64,000 bases of DNA from Mariprofundus sp. Its GTDB lineage: Bacteria > Pseudomonadota > Zetaproteobacteria > Mariprofundales > Mariprofundaceae. The notes beneath the pieces are model-generated. The model was not told the DNA's origin. It saw only the letters and a list, made by a program, of their open reading frames with translations, and did no database searches. The stretch lies in NCBI GenBank assembly GCA_021772775.1, contig JAJFLH010000035.1, positions 217,154 through 281,153 of the forward strand, in the 5' to 3' direction. Positions within the stretch are counted from its first letter, which is position 1, and the number at the start of each line of letters is the position of its first letter. Below are positions 30,527 to 41,286 of the stretch, piece by piece. The position numbers were made by a program, and so were the translations under genes.

Positions 30527-31204
30527 TCATGTAGCCTTACGCGCTTCAATGTATAGCGACTCGACTTTTCTTGATTCACTATCCACCAACAGATTATCGT
30601 CATCACCACACATAAACTTCTGTCTTTTTATATCAATATAGCCTGCCTCTTTCAACATTGCGGCAAACGTTTGGAAGTCATACGCAAAACGATGACCATG
30701 ATCTCTGAAGACCCTATTAACTTCCATCATAGGGGTAGATCCATTTAATACATCTTTTTGTGACATATATGGGAATGCTATGTCGTCAGAAACTTTCCCT
30801 TTTTGATAAAGGTCCAAATAAAGCTCAGCATCAGGAACAACAATTCGCAAAATACCTTCGGGTTTTAAAACCCGATATACATCACTAAGCACCTTTTTGC
30901 ATGATTCGAATTCAATATGTTCAAGGCAATGTTCGGTATACACTCCCGTATAGGTGTCGCTTTTCAACTCAGGTAACCCATTGCTTATATCCCAGCAAAC
31001 ATGAATACCCGGCCTCCACTGATAATCCACATTGATGAATTGTTCATATATATTAGGGCCGCATCCAATATTCACATAATCCTTTTCAGGGAGTGAATTA
31101 ATTTGTGCCCTGTTATTACGAATAAAGTAACTGTAAAAAAACTGCACTTTAGTGTAATCACTTAAAGGCCTTCCTAGTGTAATTCTCGTATCCCTAAATT
31201 CCAT
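30527..31204 (-). CDS. SAM-dependent methyltransferase
   Basis: VNIGCGPNIYEQFINVDY ... VYRVLKPEGILRIVVPD. Confidence 0.85.
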   Translation of the reverse strand: MEFRDTRITLGRPLSDYTKVQFFYSYFIRNNRAQINSLPEKDYVNIGCGPNIYEQFINVDYQWRPGIHVCWDISNGLPELKSDTYTGVYTEHCLEHIEFESCKKVLSDVYRVLKPEGILRIVVPDAELYLDLYQKGKVSDDIAFPYMSQKDVLNGSTPMMEVNRVFRDHGHRFAYDFQTFAAMLKEAGYIDIKRQKFMCGDDDNLLVDSESRKVESLYIEARKAT

Positions 31205-31307
31205 TCTATAACTCCCAATAAGTCCTAACCTACAAAACTTCTATACTTACATTTTCTAATATATCTACAAATTTGGAGACTAGTTGCATCTGTCTGTCGG
31301 CAGTTTA

Positions 31308-32198
31308 TTATTTTACCAAATAACCTTTAATCGTATCTCCTTTCTTCGTCACCGAAAGAAAGATATTGATTACATTTTTTACTAAACCAAGTAATTTATT
31401 TGACTCCACCTGCTGCCTAAAAGAATCTGTTTGAGCTTTCGCAGCCAATCGTTTCTCGGTCTGGTTCATTTCGACCTCTGTTTTTGATAACTGCCTCTTT
31501 AAACGACCAATATCAATGCCTGTTGTCACAATATTCTTAACCATAAAACCGTGCCGGACGGCAATTTTTGATAATGAAGAGCGTGAGTAAAATGAGATAT
31601 GCTCTGGATAGCAAATGATTGGAAATGCCTCCCCCTCCAGATGCCTTAGTAGTGCGTTGAAATTTGGCGTTGTGCAATAATACAATCCACCAGCTCTTAA
31701 TTTTTCATGTATCAAATTAAAGTGCTCATTCGGATTATTAATATGCTCAATCACCTCAAAAGTGGTAATCACATCAAAATGAACATCTTGAAACATCTCA
31801 GAGGTAAGTTCACCCTGCTGAACCGGCAGGTTTCTGCCATGACAAAGCGCTATGGCTGCATCTGAGTATTCGCAACCATATACGTTCCATCCCCTCTTGC
31901 GAGCCTCATTGAGAAAATCACCCTGACCACACCCAACATCCAAGATATTCCCTGTTTGCCTGTAATGTTCGAATTCATCGAGTAGTTTGTTATAGCTAGC
32001 AATGGTCGGAGGCAAACATGGCTTAAGCATTGAATAACTGTACTGTTTATAGTGATCGTATAACTCATCATCTGTTGGAATTCGACAGTCAAAGACAAAA
32101 CTACAACCGGCACATTTAAACAGATGCAAAGCCTCAAAACCATTCAACACCGAAATCTTCTTACTTTCACATAGAGGGCAATAATTAAAACTATTCAT
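31308..32198 (-). CDS. SAM-dependent methyltransferase with N-terminal zinc-binding motif
   Basis: CPLCESKKI..LFKCAGCSFVF; ILDVGCGQGDFLNEARKRGWNVYGCE. Confidence 0.88.
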   Translation of the reverse strand: MNSFNYCPLCESKKISVLNGFEALHLFKCAGCSFVFDCRIPTDDELYDHYKQYSYSMLKPCLPPTIASYNKLLDEFEHYRQTGNILDVGCGQGDFLNEARKRGWNVYGCEYSDAAIALCHGRNLPVQQGELTSEMFQDVHFDVITTFEVIEHINNPNEHFNLIHEKLRAGGLYYCTTPNFNALLRHLEGEAFPIICYPEHISFYSRSSLSKIAVRHGFMVKNIVTTGIDIGRLKRQLSKTEVEMNQTEKRLAAKAQTDSFRQQVESNKLLGLVKNVINIFLSVTKKGDTIKGYLVK

Positions 32199-32217
32199 AA
32201 TAAAAGCTCTTCTCCCA

Positions 32218-33201
32218 TCAAAACTCCTTTTTAATTAGCAAGCGAATCTGATCAACACTCATCCACTCATCATTATCTCCAGAGTTATAATCATGAAGAG
32301 CATCAACTGGTGCTGCATCAGTTGCATCAATATAATCCTTGGGGCTCCACCGCCCTCCTGTCGGGCAGATAACAACGTAAGAGCCATGTCGTAATGTCAT
32401 CGGGGCTTCTACAAGACTGTACATTGCTTCGTGTTTCTTTTCTCCAGGTCTGGCACCAATGATTCTATGTTCAGCATCAGGGGCAATGGCCATAGCCATA
32501 TCTGCAACTTTGTAGGAGGGAGATACAGGGCACGTAATATCCCCTCCCCATCCTTCAGTAAGCGCATGCATAATAAGATCTGTACCTTCACGCATAGTAA
32601 TGGAGAAGCGTGTCATAGTAGGATCAGTAATAGGTAAAACTCCGGATGAGCGAAGTCGCAGAAATAGAGGAACGACTGAGCTACGACTGCTCAGAATATT
32701 GGCATAACGAACCAGTGAAAAACGTGTATCACCCACGCCATCTGCTTCAATCAACAGGCGCTCCATCAGAAACTTTGTAGCACCATACGCTGTAGTTGGA
32801 TTCACAGCCTTATCACTCGATATTGCCACAACGCGTTGTACCCCATTTAATCTTGCGGCACGAATTAAATTATTTGTTCCTACTACATTTGTGGCTACAG
32901 CCTCAAAAGGATTACTCTCAGCAGCAGGAACCAGACGCATCGCTGCAGCGTGGATAATGGCATCAACACCGCGAGTCGCATCCTCAATTTTTCGATCATT
33001 ACGGATATCACCTATCACAAACCGTAGCCTGGCTGAATAAGCGGAAAGCTCCTGCCCCATATCAATCTGCTTATGTTCATCACGTGAAAAAATAGTAATT
33101 CTTTCAACTTCAGGGTGCTCGTTAAGGATACGCTCAACCATTGCACGACCAACGGAGCCAACCCCTCCTGTGACTAAAACATGCTTATATTCAACTTTCA
33201 T
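32218..33201 (-). CDS. NAD-dependent sugar epimerase/dehydratase (CapD/PseB-like)
   Basis: VLVTGGVGSVGRAMVERIL...FSRDEHKQIDM...AAMRLVPAAESNPFEAVATNVVGTNNLI...VAISSDKAVNPTTAYGATKFLME. Confidence 0.9.
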   Translation of the reverse strand: MKVEYKHVLVTGGVGSVGRAMVERILNEHPEVERITIFSRDEHKQIDMGQELSAYSARLRFVIGDIRNDRKIEDATRGVDAIIHAAAMRLVPAAESNPFEAVATNVVGTNNLIRAARLNGVQRVVAISSDKAVNPTTAYGATKFLMERLLIEADGVGDTRFSLVRYANILSSRSSVVPLFLRLRSSGVLPITDPTMTRFSITMREGTDLIMHALTEGWGGDITCPVSPSYKVADMAMAIAPDAEHRIIGARPGEKKHEAMYSLVEAPMTLRHGSYVVICPTGGRWSPKDYIDATDAAPVDALHDYNSGDNDEWMSVDQIRLLIKKEF

Positions 33202-34438
33202 TACTATTCTCCGTTAAACAATTAATGGCTTCTTTAAAACGCGGATTCAGTGCATCAAATCCACGATAGCCAAGCCCTACCTCGCGGCAGTGTGCACGCA
33301 AAGGTTCCTGATCCATTTCGAAGAAGCGTCGAATTCTCGGCCATGCATCAACGACCTCTGTTTCACTAAATTCTTTTACAACTACACCAACATCCTTCTC
33401 AGTCGCGTAAAGGTAATCCTCAGAGACTCCCCATGGATTAATGAAAGGCATACCTGAACAGAGATATTCACCCACTTTAATTGATGAGCGAAAGAACTGC
33501 GATGGCCCAGGCGGAATGGTAATGAGCCCAATATCACCAGCGAAGTAGTAGCGGTGAATATCATCGTAGCTACTGTGACGAATGAAATAACGATCTCGTG
33601 CTACACCCGCCGTATCGAAAAGGGCATGAACTTCATCATCTGTGTGAGGAGTCACAACCAACATTCGTAAATCAGGATCTATATCCGAGAGCCAGCGAAA
33701 CAACCAAGCCGTTTCAACGCCATAATAAAGCCCTCCGAATTTACCGGGATAAAATATTACCTTGTTTTCATCTTTCAGCCCAAGTTCATCCCTAACTTTA
33801 GCACGCAAACTTTGATCCATGTTGAATTTGCGGTCATTAGCAACTGTAGGAATCTGAATAAACTTGCCTTTGACTCCCCACTCATCCTTCAACCGCTCTC
33901 GCATAAAACGTGTGCCTGAGGCGATCACTGTCGCAAAATGAGTTGCTCTCCGCTCCAGAGCATATGAGATACGGAACTGGGGGCTATCCCCAGCCCATGC
34001 ACCTGCATCACGTGAAAGTTCACTATGGGGCTCGAATTGATAGAGAAACAAACGCATGAAAAGCACACGCGCTATCACATAACCAAAAGTGCCGGCAACA
34101 GAACCAAGAGTAACAATATGCTTCAAGCCCTTACTACGAAGCCTGCGTACAGCGAGCAGTCCATTCCAAAGGTCTATAAATTTTTGCTTTAGACCCATAC
34201 CCGGATGCCAAGTAAGCGCAGTCCACTCTAAGCCTTGATTCTTCCATTTATTTACAAGTTCTTGTTGATCAGGAGTAAGAGGGAATTTTTCATCTTCATA
34301 AGTAATGAGGTGGAAGCGCACAGAACTTTCCGGATCATCCAGATAGTCTTTAATGTATAACCAGAAGTTACTCTGAATGAGTGGATCAAAAAGCCTGTTA
34401 TACAGGTAGATGATTACCTTCTTTTCTTGCTTCATCTT
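33191..34438 (-). CDS. glycosyltransferase
   Basis: VIFYPGKFGGLYYGVETAWLFRWLSDIDPDLRMLVVTPHTDD ... SSIKVGEYLCSGMPFINPWGVSED. Confidence 0.75.
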   Translation of the reverse strand, partial: KMKQEKKVIIYLYNRLFDPLIQSNFWLYIKDYLDDPESSVRFHLITYEDEKFPLTPDQQELVNKWKNQGLEWTALTWHPGMGLKQKFIDLWNGLLAVRRLRSKGLKHIVTLGSVAGTFGYVIARVLFMRLFLYQFEPHSELSRDAGAWAGDSPQFRISYALERRATHFATVIASGTRFMRERLKDEWGVKGKFIQIPTVANDRKFNMDQSLRAKVRDELGLKDENKVIFYPGKFGGLYYGVETAWLFRWLSDIDPDLRMLVVTPHTDDEVHALFDTAGVARDRYFIRHSSYDDIHRYYFAGDIGLITIPPGPSQFFRSSIKVGEYLCSGMPFINPWGVSEDYLYATEKDVGVVVKEFSETEVVDAWPRIRRFFEMDQEPLRAHCREVGLGYRGFDALNPRFKEAINCLTENSNES

Positions 34439-35546
34439 ATGCTCTCCCTTCCAATAGCTTTTTATCCAGATCATGTTTTTTTAGTAATGCGAAAATTTTA
34501 TCGAGCTGTCTGTCATAACTGTGCTGCTGTGCATATTCAATACGAACTTCCTGCTTCTCCAGGCTGTTATATTCACCCAGGTTTTCAACAACTCTGGAAA
34601 ATGTCTTTAGATAGTCCCGCGAATCATCGACCATTTCAAGCAGCTGACGTTTATCTTTGTATTCATCGGTGTAAGTCGCCACGACTATTTTACCGCTTGC
34701 GAGGTACTCCATCATCTTGTGTGGACTGGCAAGTTGCTCCCTAAAGTTTTCAGCCAGATAAGTGATTAAAAGTATATCACACTGCGTTAAAATAGCAGGT
34801 ATCAAAGTGCTCTCCACACGTCCCCACCAGATCACATTACCTGCATTTGAACAGGCTCTATATAACTCTCCTGTCTGACTGTAACTTCCGACAAAGTGAA
34901 AAATTACTTCAGGGAAGGACTTCACCAGCTCTGACAGCAAGGAAACATCAACATAAGGAATATCCAAATTGCCAATATAGCCTGCATGCATCTTCCCCGA
35001 TGAGAAGTTATTAACCAAATTATCCGGCAATGTGCGGCTATTGTTAGCGACAAAAACACCATGATGCACTTTGTAAGTATGTTTATTAAATGCTTGAAGC
35101 TTTTGGCTAATAAAATCTGTCGTTGAGAAACAGATATCTGCAGTCAGAGCCGCTCTTTCAACCTGAAAGTCCTGATTCAAATCAACTTGATGATAAATCT
35201 TCAAACGCTCCCCTGCGAACTTCATATCAAAAAATCGAGAGTTTTCGAATAACCAGACAACTTTCACGATGCCGCCAATCTCTCTTTCCAAACGCTCGAG
35301 CCAGCGCTGTTCAATCCACCTTCGAAACCTTGCTGGATAGAAGCGTAAGCCTTTAGCAACAGGCGGAGTATTCACTTCAAACACATCAGAGTGCTCCGCA
35401 GTGGCTTCAACCTGTATCCCGTCCAATCCTTTAGTTGGAGGATTGAGAAACAGTACTCTGCATCCAGCCTTGCCTAAGGTAATAGCATAATGCTGCTTGC
35501 TTACCGTATGAGCTCCCCATGATTCTGGTGAAATAATTAAGATCAC
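34437..35546 (-). CDS. glycosyltransferase
   Basis: AGYIGNLDIPYVDVSLLSELVKSFPEVIFHFVGSYS ... SPHKMMEYLASGKIVVATYTDEY. Confidence 0.8.
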   Translation of the reverse strand: MILIISPESWGAHTVSKQHYAITLGKAGCRVLFLNPPTKGLDGIQVEATAEHSDVFEVNTPPVAKGLRFYPARFRRWIEQRWLERLEREIGGIVKVVWLFENSRFFDMKFAGERLKIYHQVDLNQDFQVERAALTADICFSTTDFISQKLQAFNKHTYKVHHGVFVANNSRTLPDNLVNNFSSGKMHAGYIGNLDIPYVDVSLLSELVKSFPEVIFHFVGSYSQTGELYRACSNAGNVIWWGRVESTLIPAILTQCDILLITYLAENFREQLASPHKMMEYLASGKIVVATYTDEYKDKRQLLEMVDDSRDYLKTFSRVVENLGEYNSLEKQEVRIEYAQQHSYDRQLDKIFALLKKHDLDKKLLEGRA

Positions 35547-35613
35547 AAGAGCAGCTGTAGAGATTTATGACCTAATTTGCAGCAGGTAGGCAACTTAATT
35601 ATAAGGTATTTTC

Positions 35614-36768
35614 TCATTTATTGATTCTTCCACAAACCTCATCAACTATTTGAGCATAGTTCTTCATAGTGCTTTCAGTCGAAAACTTCTTGGTATATCT
35701 TATTGCTATTTCCCTTCGACAAAACATCTCTTTCTTAGCCATAAAATTACGAAATGCATCTGCCCACCCCTGCTGATTATTATTTTCAACTGATACCATG
35801 GAACTCTCATCTGCATATTCCATGATCGCCTCTATCGGTGGAGAGATAAGCGGTACACCACAACATAGTGCTTGAGCACAAGCTACTGAAAACGTCTCAT
35901 ATGTTGATGAACATAAATATGCATCGGATTCTTTTAGTGTATCTACAATATCCGCTTTTGTCATTGAACCTGGAAATTCAACAATTTCACTCATTCCTTG
36001 TGAACTGACATATTCTTTCATGTCTGAAAGTATTGAACCATGCCCTCCTAGTATTAGCTTCATATTCAATCCTTCATCAGATAAAGATTTAAAACCATCG
36101 ATAACAGGATATGGGTTCTTTCTCTCATTCCAGAGATTTACCATGAAAAACTTGGGAATAGCCAACTGCTGATTTTGATCATAATAGCGAAATATATTTT
36201 GATCGATCACATTGGGAAGAATATAACTCTTAAAATCACTTGCACCCGAAAACTCCTGAATATCGTGTAACAATGCTTTCGAGACTGTTATGACAGGAAT
36301 TCGTTGGTGGAATATTTTTTTTATACCTTCGAGTTTTCTTGTACTCTTTGGTAAATTGAAATTCAGATGATATGCAGTCCAGTGCTCTGAAATCACAACT
36401 CTGCTTTTTAACCATCTTTTCCACCAATGAAAATGGATTAGTAATGGATATGCAACATGAATGTGAAGTAAATCATATTTATTTACATTTTCTCTATTCA
36501 AGACCCACAGCAAAAGAATCGTGCTAATAAGATGAACAACTTTAGATCTCTGGAACTTTGTCAGAACATAGTGACCACATTCAGAATCGCTATAGTCACA
36601 ATAACTGTACTCAAACCATTTACTACCTGATCTAACTTGAACGTTAACGAGTCTTGAGTCCGTAGCTTTGGAAAAGACATTAAATTGCTCACGAACAAAT
36701 ATTCCCTCATGATCATGCCATGGGTTAGGGTACCAATTGGTGATGTGAAGCACTTTTGCTTTTGACAT
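35614..36768 (-). CDS. glycosyltransferase family 4
   Basis: LHITNWYPNPWHDHEGIFVREQ ... SSTYETFSVACAQALCCGVPLISPPIEAIMEY. Confidence 0.88.
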   Translation of the reverse strand: MSKAKVLHITNWYPNPWHDHEGIFVREQFNVFSKATDSRLVNVQVRSGSKWFEYSYCDYSDSECGHYVLTKFQRSKVVHLISTILLLWVLNRENVNKYDLLHIHVAYPLLIHFHWWKRWLKSRVVISEHWTAYHLNFNLPKSTRKLEGIKKIFHQRIPVITVSKALLHDIQEFSGASDFKSYILPNVIDQNIFRYYDQNQQLAIPKFFMVNLWNERKNPYPVIDGFKSLSDEGLNMKLILGGHGSILSDMKEYVSSQGMSEIVEFPGSMTKADIVDTLKESDAYLCSSTYETFSVACAQALCCGVPLISPPIEAIMEYADESSMVSVENNNQQGWADAFRNFMAKKEMFCRREIAIRYTKKFSTESTMKNYAQIVDEVCGRINK

Positions 36769-37019
36769 CTGGAAAAACTCTCTATATTTAAATATTTATT
36801 CCACAACGTGAAATTTATTAACCACCGATTTAGATATGGGATACCATCGGTTTTGTATAATTAAACAGGACAGATTATAATAGGTAAACCTCCATTAGGC
36901 TTACACCCAGTGGGCTCTTTTGTCTTATTGGTTGATCAATACCTACTTATGGTGAAATCAATGAATACCGTAAAATTGTTCCTGCCAACATTAGGCATTT
37001 CTCCTCTTAGAACTGCCCA

Positions 37020-37667
37020 TTATCGAGAATATATAAAAAAATCTGCAAATGATGTATGCTCAGGGTCATCTTCAGAATAGGGGTACTTGTTCTTCACTGT
37101 CTGTTTTAAGAAAAAATCAGGGCGGTTAGCTTCAATCCAATCTGCAAACTTTCTGTGGCGCACATGGGTATTTCCAAAACCATCATAATTGGAGCTATAG
37201 ATAATGACCCATTTTTTGGAGGCGCTAAACATATTTTTCATATATACATCAAACACTGAATCCTCAACCAGATGGTAAATCACATCCAGTGATAATACCA
37301 GATCAGCTTGCTGATTATCATATTCATTAGTATTCAAAAATTGTTTACTTTGATCATGATTAAACATTTCTCGACATGTGGCTAATGCTTGCTCACTCAC
37401 ATCAAACCCAATGTATCCAGAATAATCTGCAAGCGTTAGCTGATTTCCATCTCCCGATCCAAATTCAATAACGCTTTCAATACCGTTCTCCTCAACGAAT
37501 GCGTTAATAAGATCTGCTTTAAAATGAGCCAAATTTGAATACGAACCCGCACCGGAGTTTCCTCCAGCTTTATATCGCTTTTCCCAATACTCACCCGAGC
37601 TAAATCCCTTACCTGTCAGTTTTCTAATAAGCTGCTTACATTTATTAATTACACTCATTTTATACAC
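37020..37667 (-). CDS. SAM-dependent methyltransferase
   Basis: VIEFGSGDGNQLTLADYSGYIGFDVSEQAL ... LVLSLDVIYHLVED. Confidence 0.82.
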   Translation of the reverse strand: MYKMSVINKCKQLIRKLTGKGFSSGEYWEKRYKAGGNSGAGSYSNLAHFKADLINAFVEENGIESVIEFGSGDGNQLTLADYSGYIGFDVSEQALATCREMFNHDQSKQFLNTNEYDNQQADLVLSLDVIYHLVEDSVFDVYMKNMFSASKKWVIIYSSNYDGFGNTHVRHRKFADWIEANRPDFFLKQTVKNKYPYSEDDPEHTSFADFFIYSR

Positions 37668-37727
37668 TAGCCTCTGATTTTTTTGGACGATTATTAATCA
37701 ATAGAACAAGCAGGGTAACCATGATAC

Positions 37728-38690
37728 TTATTCATTCTGCCTGATCTTAATTGATGAAGACCTCTCGGTACCTAACAGCTGCCTCTCACACAGTTGTCTA
37801 TGTACATCAGCCTTAATTACATCCTGTTTGCTGCAGATAGCGAGTAAATCCAACGCTGATTCAAGCTCATCATCACTGTACCAAAGCCTTTTCTTCAGCA
37901 TAGAATCAACAAATATACTATCAAAGATGATGTTCTGTGCACTTTCAGGCGACATTTTCTTCTTCATGCCTCGAACACCATCCATGACAAACGAGGGCAA
38001 TAACTTTTTCACCCGTTCTTTTAACCCTAACGAAGCTTCTGGGTTACGCATGCTATTTTTTATTGCTGTAACGCGATTTCTTTCAATGGATTGAATGGGA
38101 TCCTCAGCTACAAGACCATAAACAGCTACGGATGAAAAATATCGTTTCAGTGTTTCACTAAGATCTGGGGCGGTGAATTCCTTTACGTGAAACTCATACC
38201 ATGGCTCCATACCAGGATCAAGTCTTATAGCTGCATTGGGTGTTGTGAAACACACAATTCCATCAGGTTTTAAGACCCTAATAATTTCATAAAGAAATTG
38301 ATCGTAATCAGAGATATGCTCTATGACCTGACAGCTGACGATCATATCAAAAGAGTTGTCATCAAATGGCAACGTCTCACCATCAATCACCATGAAATCA
38401 AAATCCCGGTCAGCATACCTTCTTTTCGCAGCCTCAATTGAGGAGGGGGAGACATCTACTCCAGTAATTTTCTTTGCTGCGGAACCTACCACCTCGGTGC
38501 CATAACCGATATTACAGCCAAGATCCAATACAACCTTTTCCCTTGCCAGCATGGAGGCCTTTAAATAGGCAAAGGCGTGTATGAGATACAACACGAAATC
38601 TTCCTTATTTTCGAACTCATCAACATTAATTTCACTCTGATGATCGACGTGAAATTTGATCATATCATCTTTCAATTTTTTATCCCTCAA
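37728..38690 (-). CDS. SAM-dependent methyltransferase
   Basis: VLDLGCNIGYGTEVVGSAAKKITGVDVSPSSIEAAK ... IRVLKPDGIVCFTTPN. Confidence 0.9.
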   Translation of the reverse strand: MRDKKLKDDMIKFHVDHQSEINVDEFENKEDFVLYLIHAFAYLKASMLAREKVVLDLGCNIGYGTEVVGSAAKKITGVDVSPSSIEAAKRRYADRDFDFMVIDGETLPFDDNSFDMIVSCQVIEHISDYDQFLYEIIRVLKPDGIVCFTTPNAAIRLDPGMEPWYEFHVKEFTAPDLSETLKRYFSSVAVYGLVAEDPIQSIERNRVTAIKNSMRNPEASLGLKERVKKLLPSFVMDGVRGMKKKMSPESAQNIIFDSIFVDSMLKKRLWYSDDELESALDLLAICSKQDVIKADVHRQLCERQLLGTERSSSIKIRQNE

Positions 38691-38706
38691 CCTGTAAGAT
38701 TCAGAA

Positions 38707-40161
38707 TTATATCGAAACTGTTTTTTTTCGTCCCAATAGCTGCATTACCTCTCCCATCCATTCATGATTAAACTTCCAGCAAATTGCAAAGTAAAATATT
38801 GAAGCAAGTGTTACTCCCACGATTAAATGTGCTGCCACCCCATCAAATTTCATTGCAATAAAATAAGCAGAGGATATTGCCAATAGAGATATAAAAAATG
38901 GCTTTAAGAAAGATTTGAGATATTCGTATAGCCCCGCTTGGCATATCGGGCGAACGAACACTAACCACCTTGGGAATATCAAAGCAATAAACAGTACCAG
39001 CATAGCCAAAGACATACCGCTTAATCCATAATAATGAATGCTCACCCAAAGTACAGGGGGAACCACAAATAGTGAAGCGATATTCCACTTCAATAACAAA
39101 TCCACCCTGCCTACCCCCAGTGTCAAACTAGCATCAGGAGCAGCAGTAATCTTGAAAAAACCCCATAACGAGAGCGTTTGAAGAATAACCACCGATTCAT
39201 TCCAATTAGATCCCAACGTAAGTTGAACCACATCTTCGGCAAAAAATGAAAGCCCCACATACAGAGGGGCACATAGAGATGCAAGAATATTATGTGAGCG
39301 TAATAAAATGCCTCTTACTCTGGGAATATCATCCTGAACCAGTGAGGTAAGAGGAAACCCTACCCGTGCAATAACAGAGCCCAGCAACATCTGGACCTGA
39401 ATTATCAAATTACGAGGTACACTGTACAAACCGAGCTGGGAGGCAGTTGCCATTCGACCACCTATCAGCAGATCGGCCCCAGCCGTTAGAATAGAGACAA
39501 TTGTCCCTCCGATAAGTGCCCAGCCAAAGCGAACAAATGATTCGATTTCCTTAAACTTAAACCGTAACTGGGGGCGCCAGCCAAGAGAACAATATCTCCA
39601 TGCAAATGCAGTGGCAGCCAATGAAGCAATGATCGAGCCTGCAATGAATGAATAAACACCCCATCCTCCGAATGCAGTTAGCATCGTCACGCCAAATCCA
39701 ATCGCAGTAGATGCTATCTGCATAATAGACACGGATCTAAACTCAAGTTTTTTTTCTGCTGTCCACACCAGTTGCATACTAAGCGCATTAATCAACAACG
39801 TAGGAGCACAGAGCATCATGAGAGTTGTGTATCTGTCATCTCCAAAAAACCAACCCAACATGGGACTAGCTAAAACCATCATCAAGGTAACAATCAACCC
39901 CAGAAAAACATTAAACCAGAATAGGCTGGACCTCTGCTCTTCTGTCACCTCTTTTCTTTGCATGTAGGCCGCACCAATCCCTGAGTCAACAAGAATATTC
40001 GCCATTTGAATTACAACCCAAATGATTGCCATTAAGCCAAAATCTTCATGGGTTAACAATCTGGCCAAGATCGCAACTTGGGCAAACTGAATAACCCCCC
40101 TCACAATGGCTGATAATGAAGTCCAGCGTACAGCACTGAAGGTCTTTTCTCTTAAAGACAC
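38707..40161 (-). CDS. lipopolysaccharide/O-unit flippase (Wzx/MOP family)
   Basis: SLREKTFSAVRWTSLSAIVRGVIQFAQVAILARLLTHEDFGLMAI; about 12 hydrophobic segments. Confidence 0.92.
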   Translation of the reverse strand: MSLREKTFSAVRWTSLSAIVRGVIQFAQVAILARLLTHEDFGLMAIIWVVIQMANILVDSGIGAAYMQRKEVTEEQRSSLFWFNVFLGLIVTLMMVLASPMLGWFFGDDRYTTLMMLCAPTLLINALSMQLVWTAEKKLEFRSVSIMQIASTAIGFGVTMLTAFGGWGVYSFIAGSIIASLAATAFAWRYCSLGWRPQLRFKFKEIESFVRFGWALIGGTIVSILTAGADLLIGGRMATASQLGLYSVPRNLIIQVQMLLGSVIARVGFPLTSLVQDDIPRVRGILLRSHNILASLCAPLYVGLSFFAEDVVQLTLGSNWNESVVILQTLSLWGFFKITAAPDASLTLGVGRVDLLLKWNIASLFVVPPVLWVSIHYYGLSGMSLAMLVLFIALIFPRWLVFVRPICQAGLYEYLKSFLKPFFISLLAISSAYFIAMKFDGVAAHLIVGVTLASIFYFAICWKFNHEWMGEVMQLLGRKKTVSI

Positions 40162-40459
40162 ATGAGGCCCCTCGAAACATTATCTAATTCAATCTGGCAG
40201 CAATATCGCTTGGTCGTAACAATAATGCTTGGAACGAGCCTGAGATTTTGTAAATTCAATTATCACCTATTATTTATAAATAATGTGGCTGATCAGCTAG
40301 CCACTAATTTTCTGACCTAGGATCAAACGCAGTCCATATGGTGAATGTCTGCCGCTAGGTAGCCTGCTATAACCAAAGTTGGAACAACTCACGCAATAGC
40401 TTACCTTCTTCAAGCTATCAGATATTGATCCCAAATGACAAATATATCAAAGGCACGAA

Positions 40460-41275
40460 TTACTCTGTCCAGACACCATATTTTTCCTGACAAAGTGCAA
40501 TTGCTGATTGATTTAACTGTTGTCGATCTTTTCCACCAAATTCAGAGCCTAGCAGTGAAGCATAATTAGACTGCTCGCCAGAATCTGCACATGGAAAACG
40601 CCATGGACTGTAGATAGCTATATTTTTCCTCGCTAACTGAGCTGATAACCATACATCATCAACGGCCCAAACCTCTTCAGGAATCACCATAGATTCATCA
40701 TCAAAGAAATTAGGTCGAATAACAACCCCTCCGACTCCAAATAGGATATCTATATATCCCGGAAAAATAGTTGGCCGCCAAAAAGGCCGTCTGAATCCAA
40801 ACAACCTATGCATTAACCATGCTGTCCGATATATAAGGTCTTGATGATGTTGAAGATGTCGCGCTCTGGGTTGGTTTTTGCTTTTACCCACAGAGGATGG
40901 CGTCGCATAAATTCGCCCGACTGTTGCTATCGCCACATGCGGCCTCTTTGCTTGCGCCCGAAACAGTTTGTTCGCCCACCCTTTCGGATAGATCAGATCA
41001 TCATCACAAAAAAGAAGCTGAACATCCTGCCCCCGAAAGTCTTGTGCAGCAGGAAGTACTTTCGTAGCAGGCCCTAGATCCTCCTTTATCCTGCATATCG
41101 TCACACCATCAGGCACATCAGGTAAGTTTCCAGTGTACTCGGGAAAACGATGATAGGTTTCCGGTATATAGAGGCGAACCTCATCAACATCCTGTTGCAG
41201 AGCAAGACTCTTTAGCGTTGGCCCTAAAAATGAAAATCTAGGAGGGACTGATGAAAGGGAAATAATACGCTTCAA
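40460..41275 (-). CDS. glycosyltransferase-like protein
   Basis: MKRIISLSSVPPRFSFLGPTLKSLALQ...EVRLYIPETYHRFPEY...LLFCDDDLIYPKGWANKL. Confidence 0.65.
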   Translation of the reverse strand: MKRIISLSSVPPRFSFLGPTLKSLALQQDVDEVRLYIPETYHRFPEYTGNLPDVPDGVTICRIKEDLGPATKVLPAAQDFRGQDVQLLFCDDDLIYPKGWANKLFRAQAKRPHVAIATVGRIYATPSSVGKSKNQPRARHLQHHQDLIYRTAWLMHRLFGFRRPFWRPTIFPGYIDILFGVGGVVIRPNFFDDESMVIPEEVWAVDDVWLSAQLARKNIAIYSPWRFPCADSGEQSNYASLLGSEFGGKDRQQLNQSAIALCQEKYGVWTE

Positions 41276-41286
41276 AACGAGCTCTG

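Noticed and set aside
32409-32637. Small ORFs on both strands inside the CapD-like gene
   Set aside because: Shadow ORFs in a well-supported coding region.
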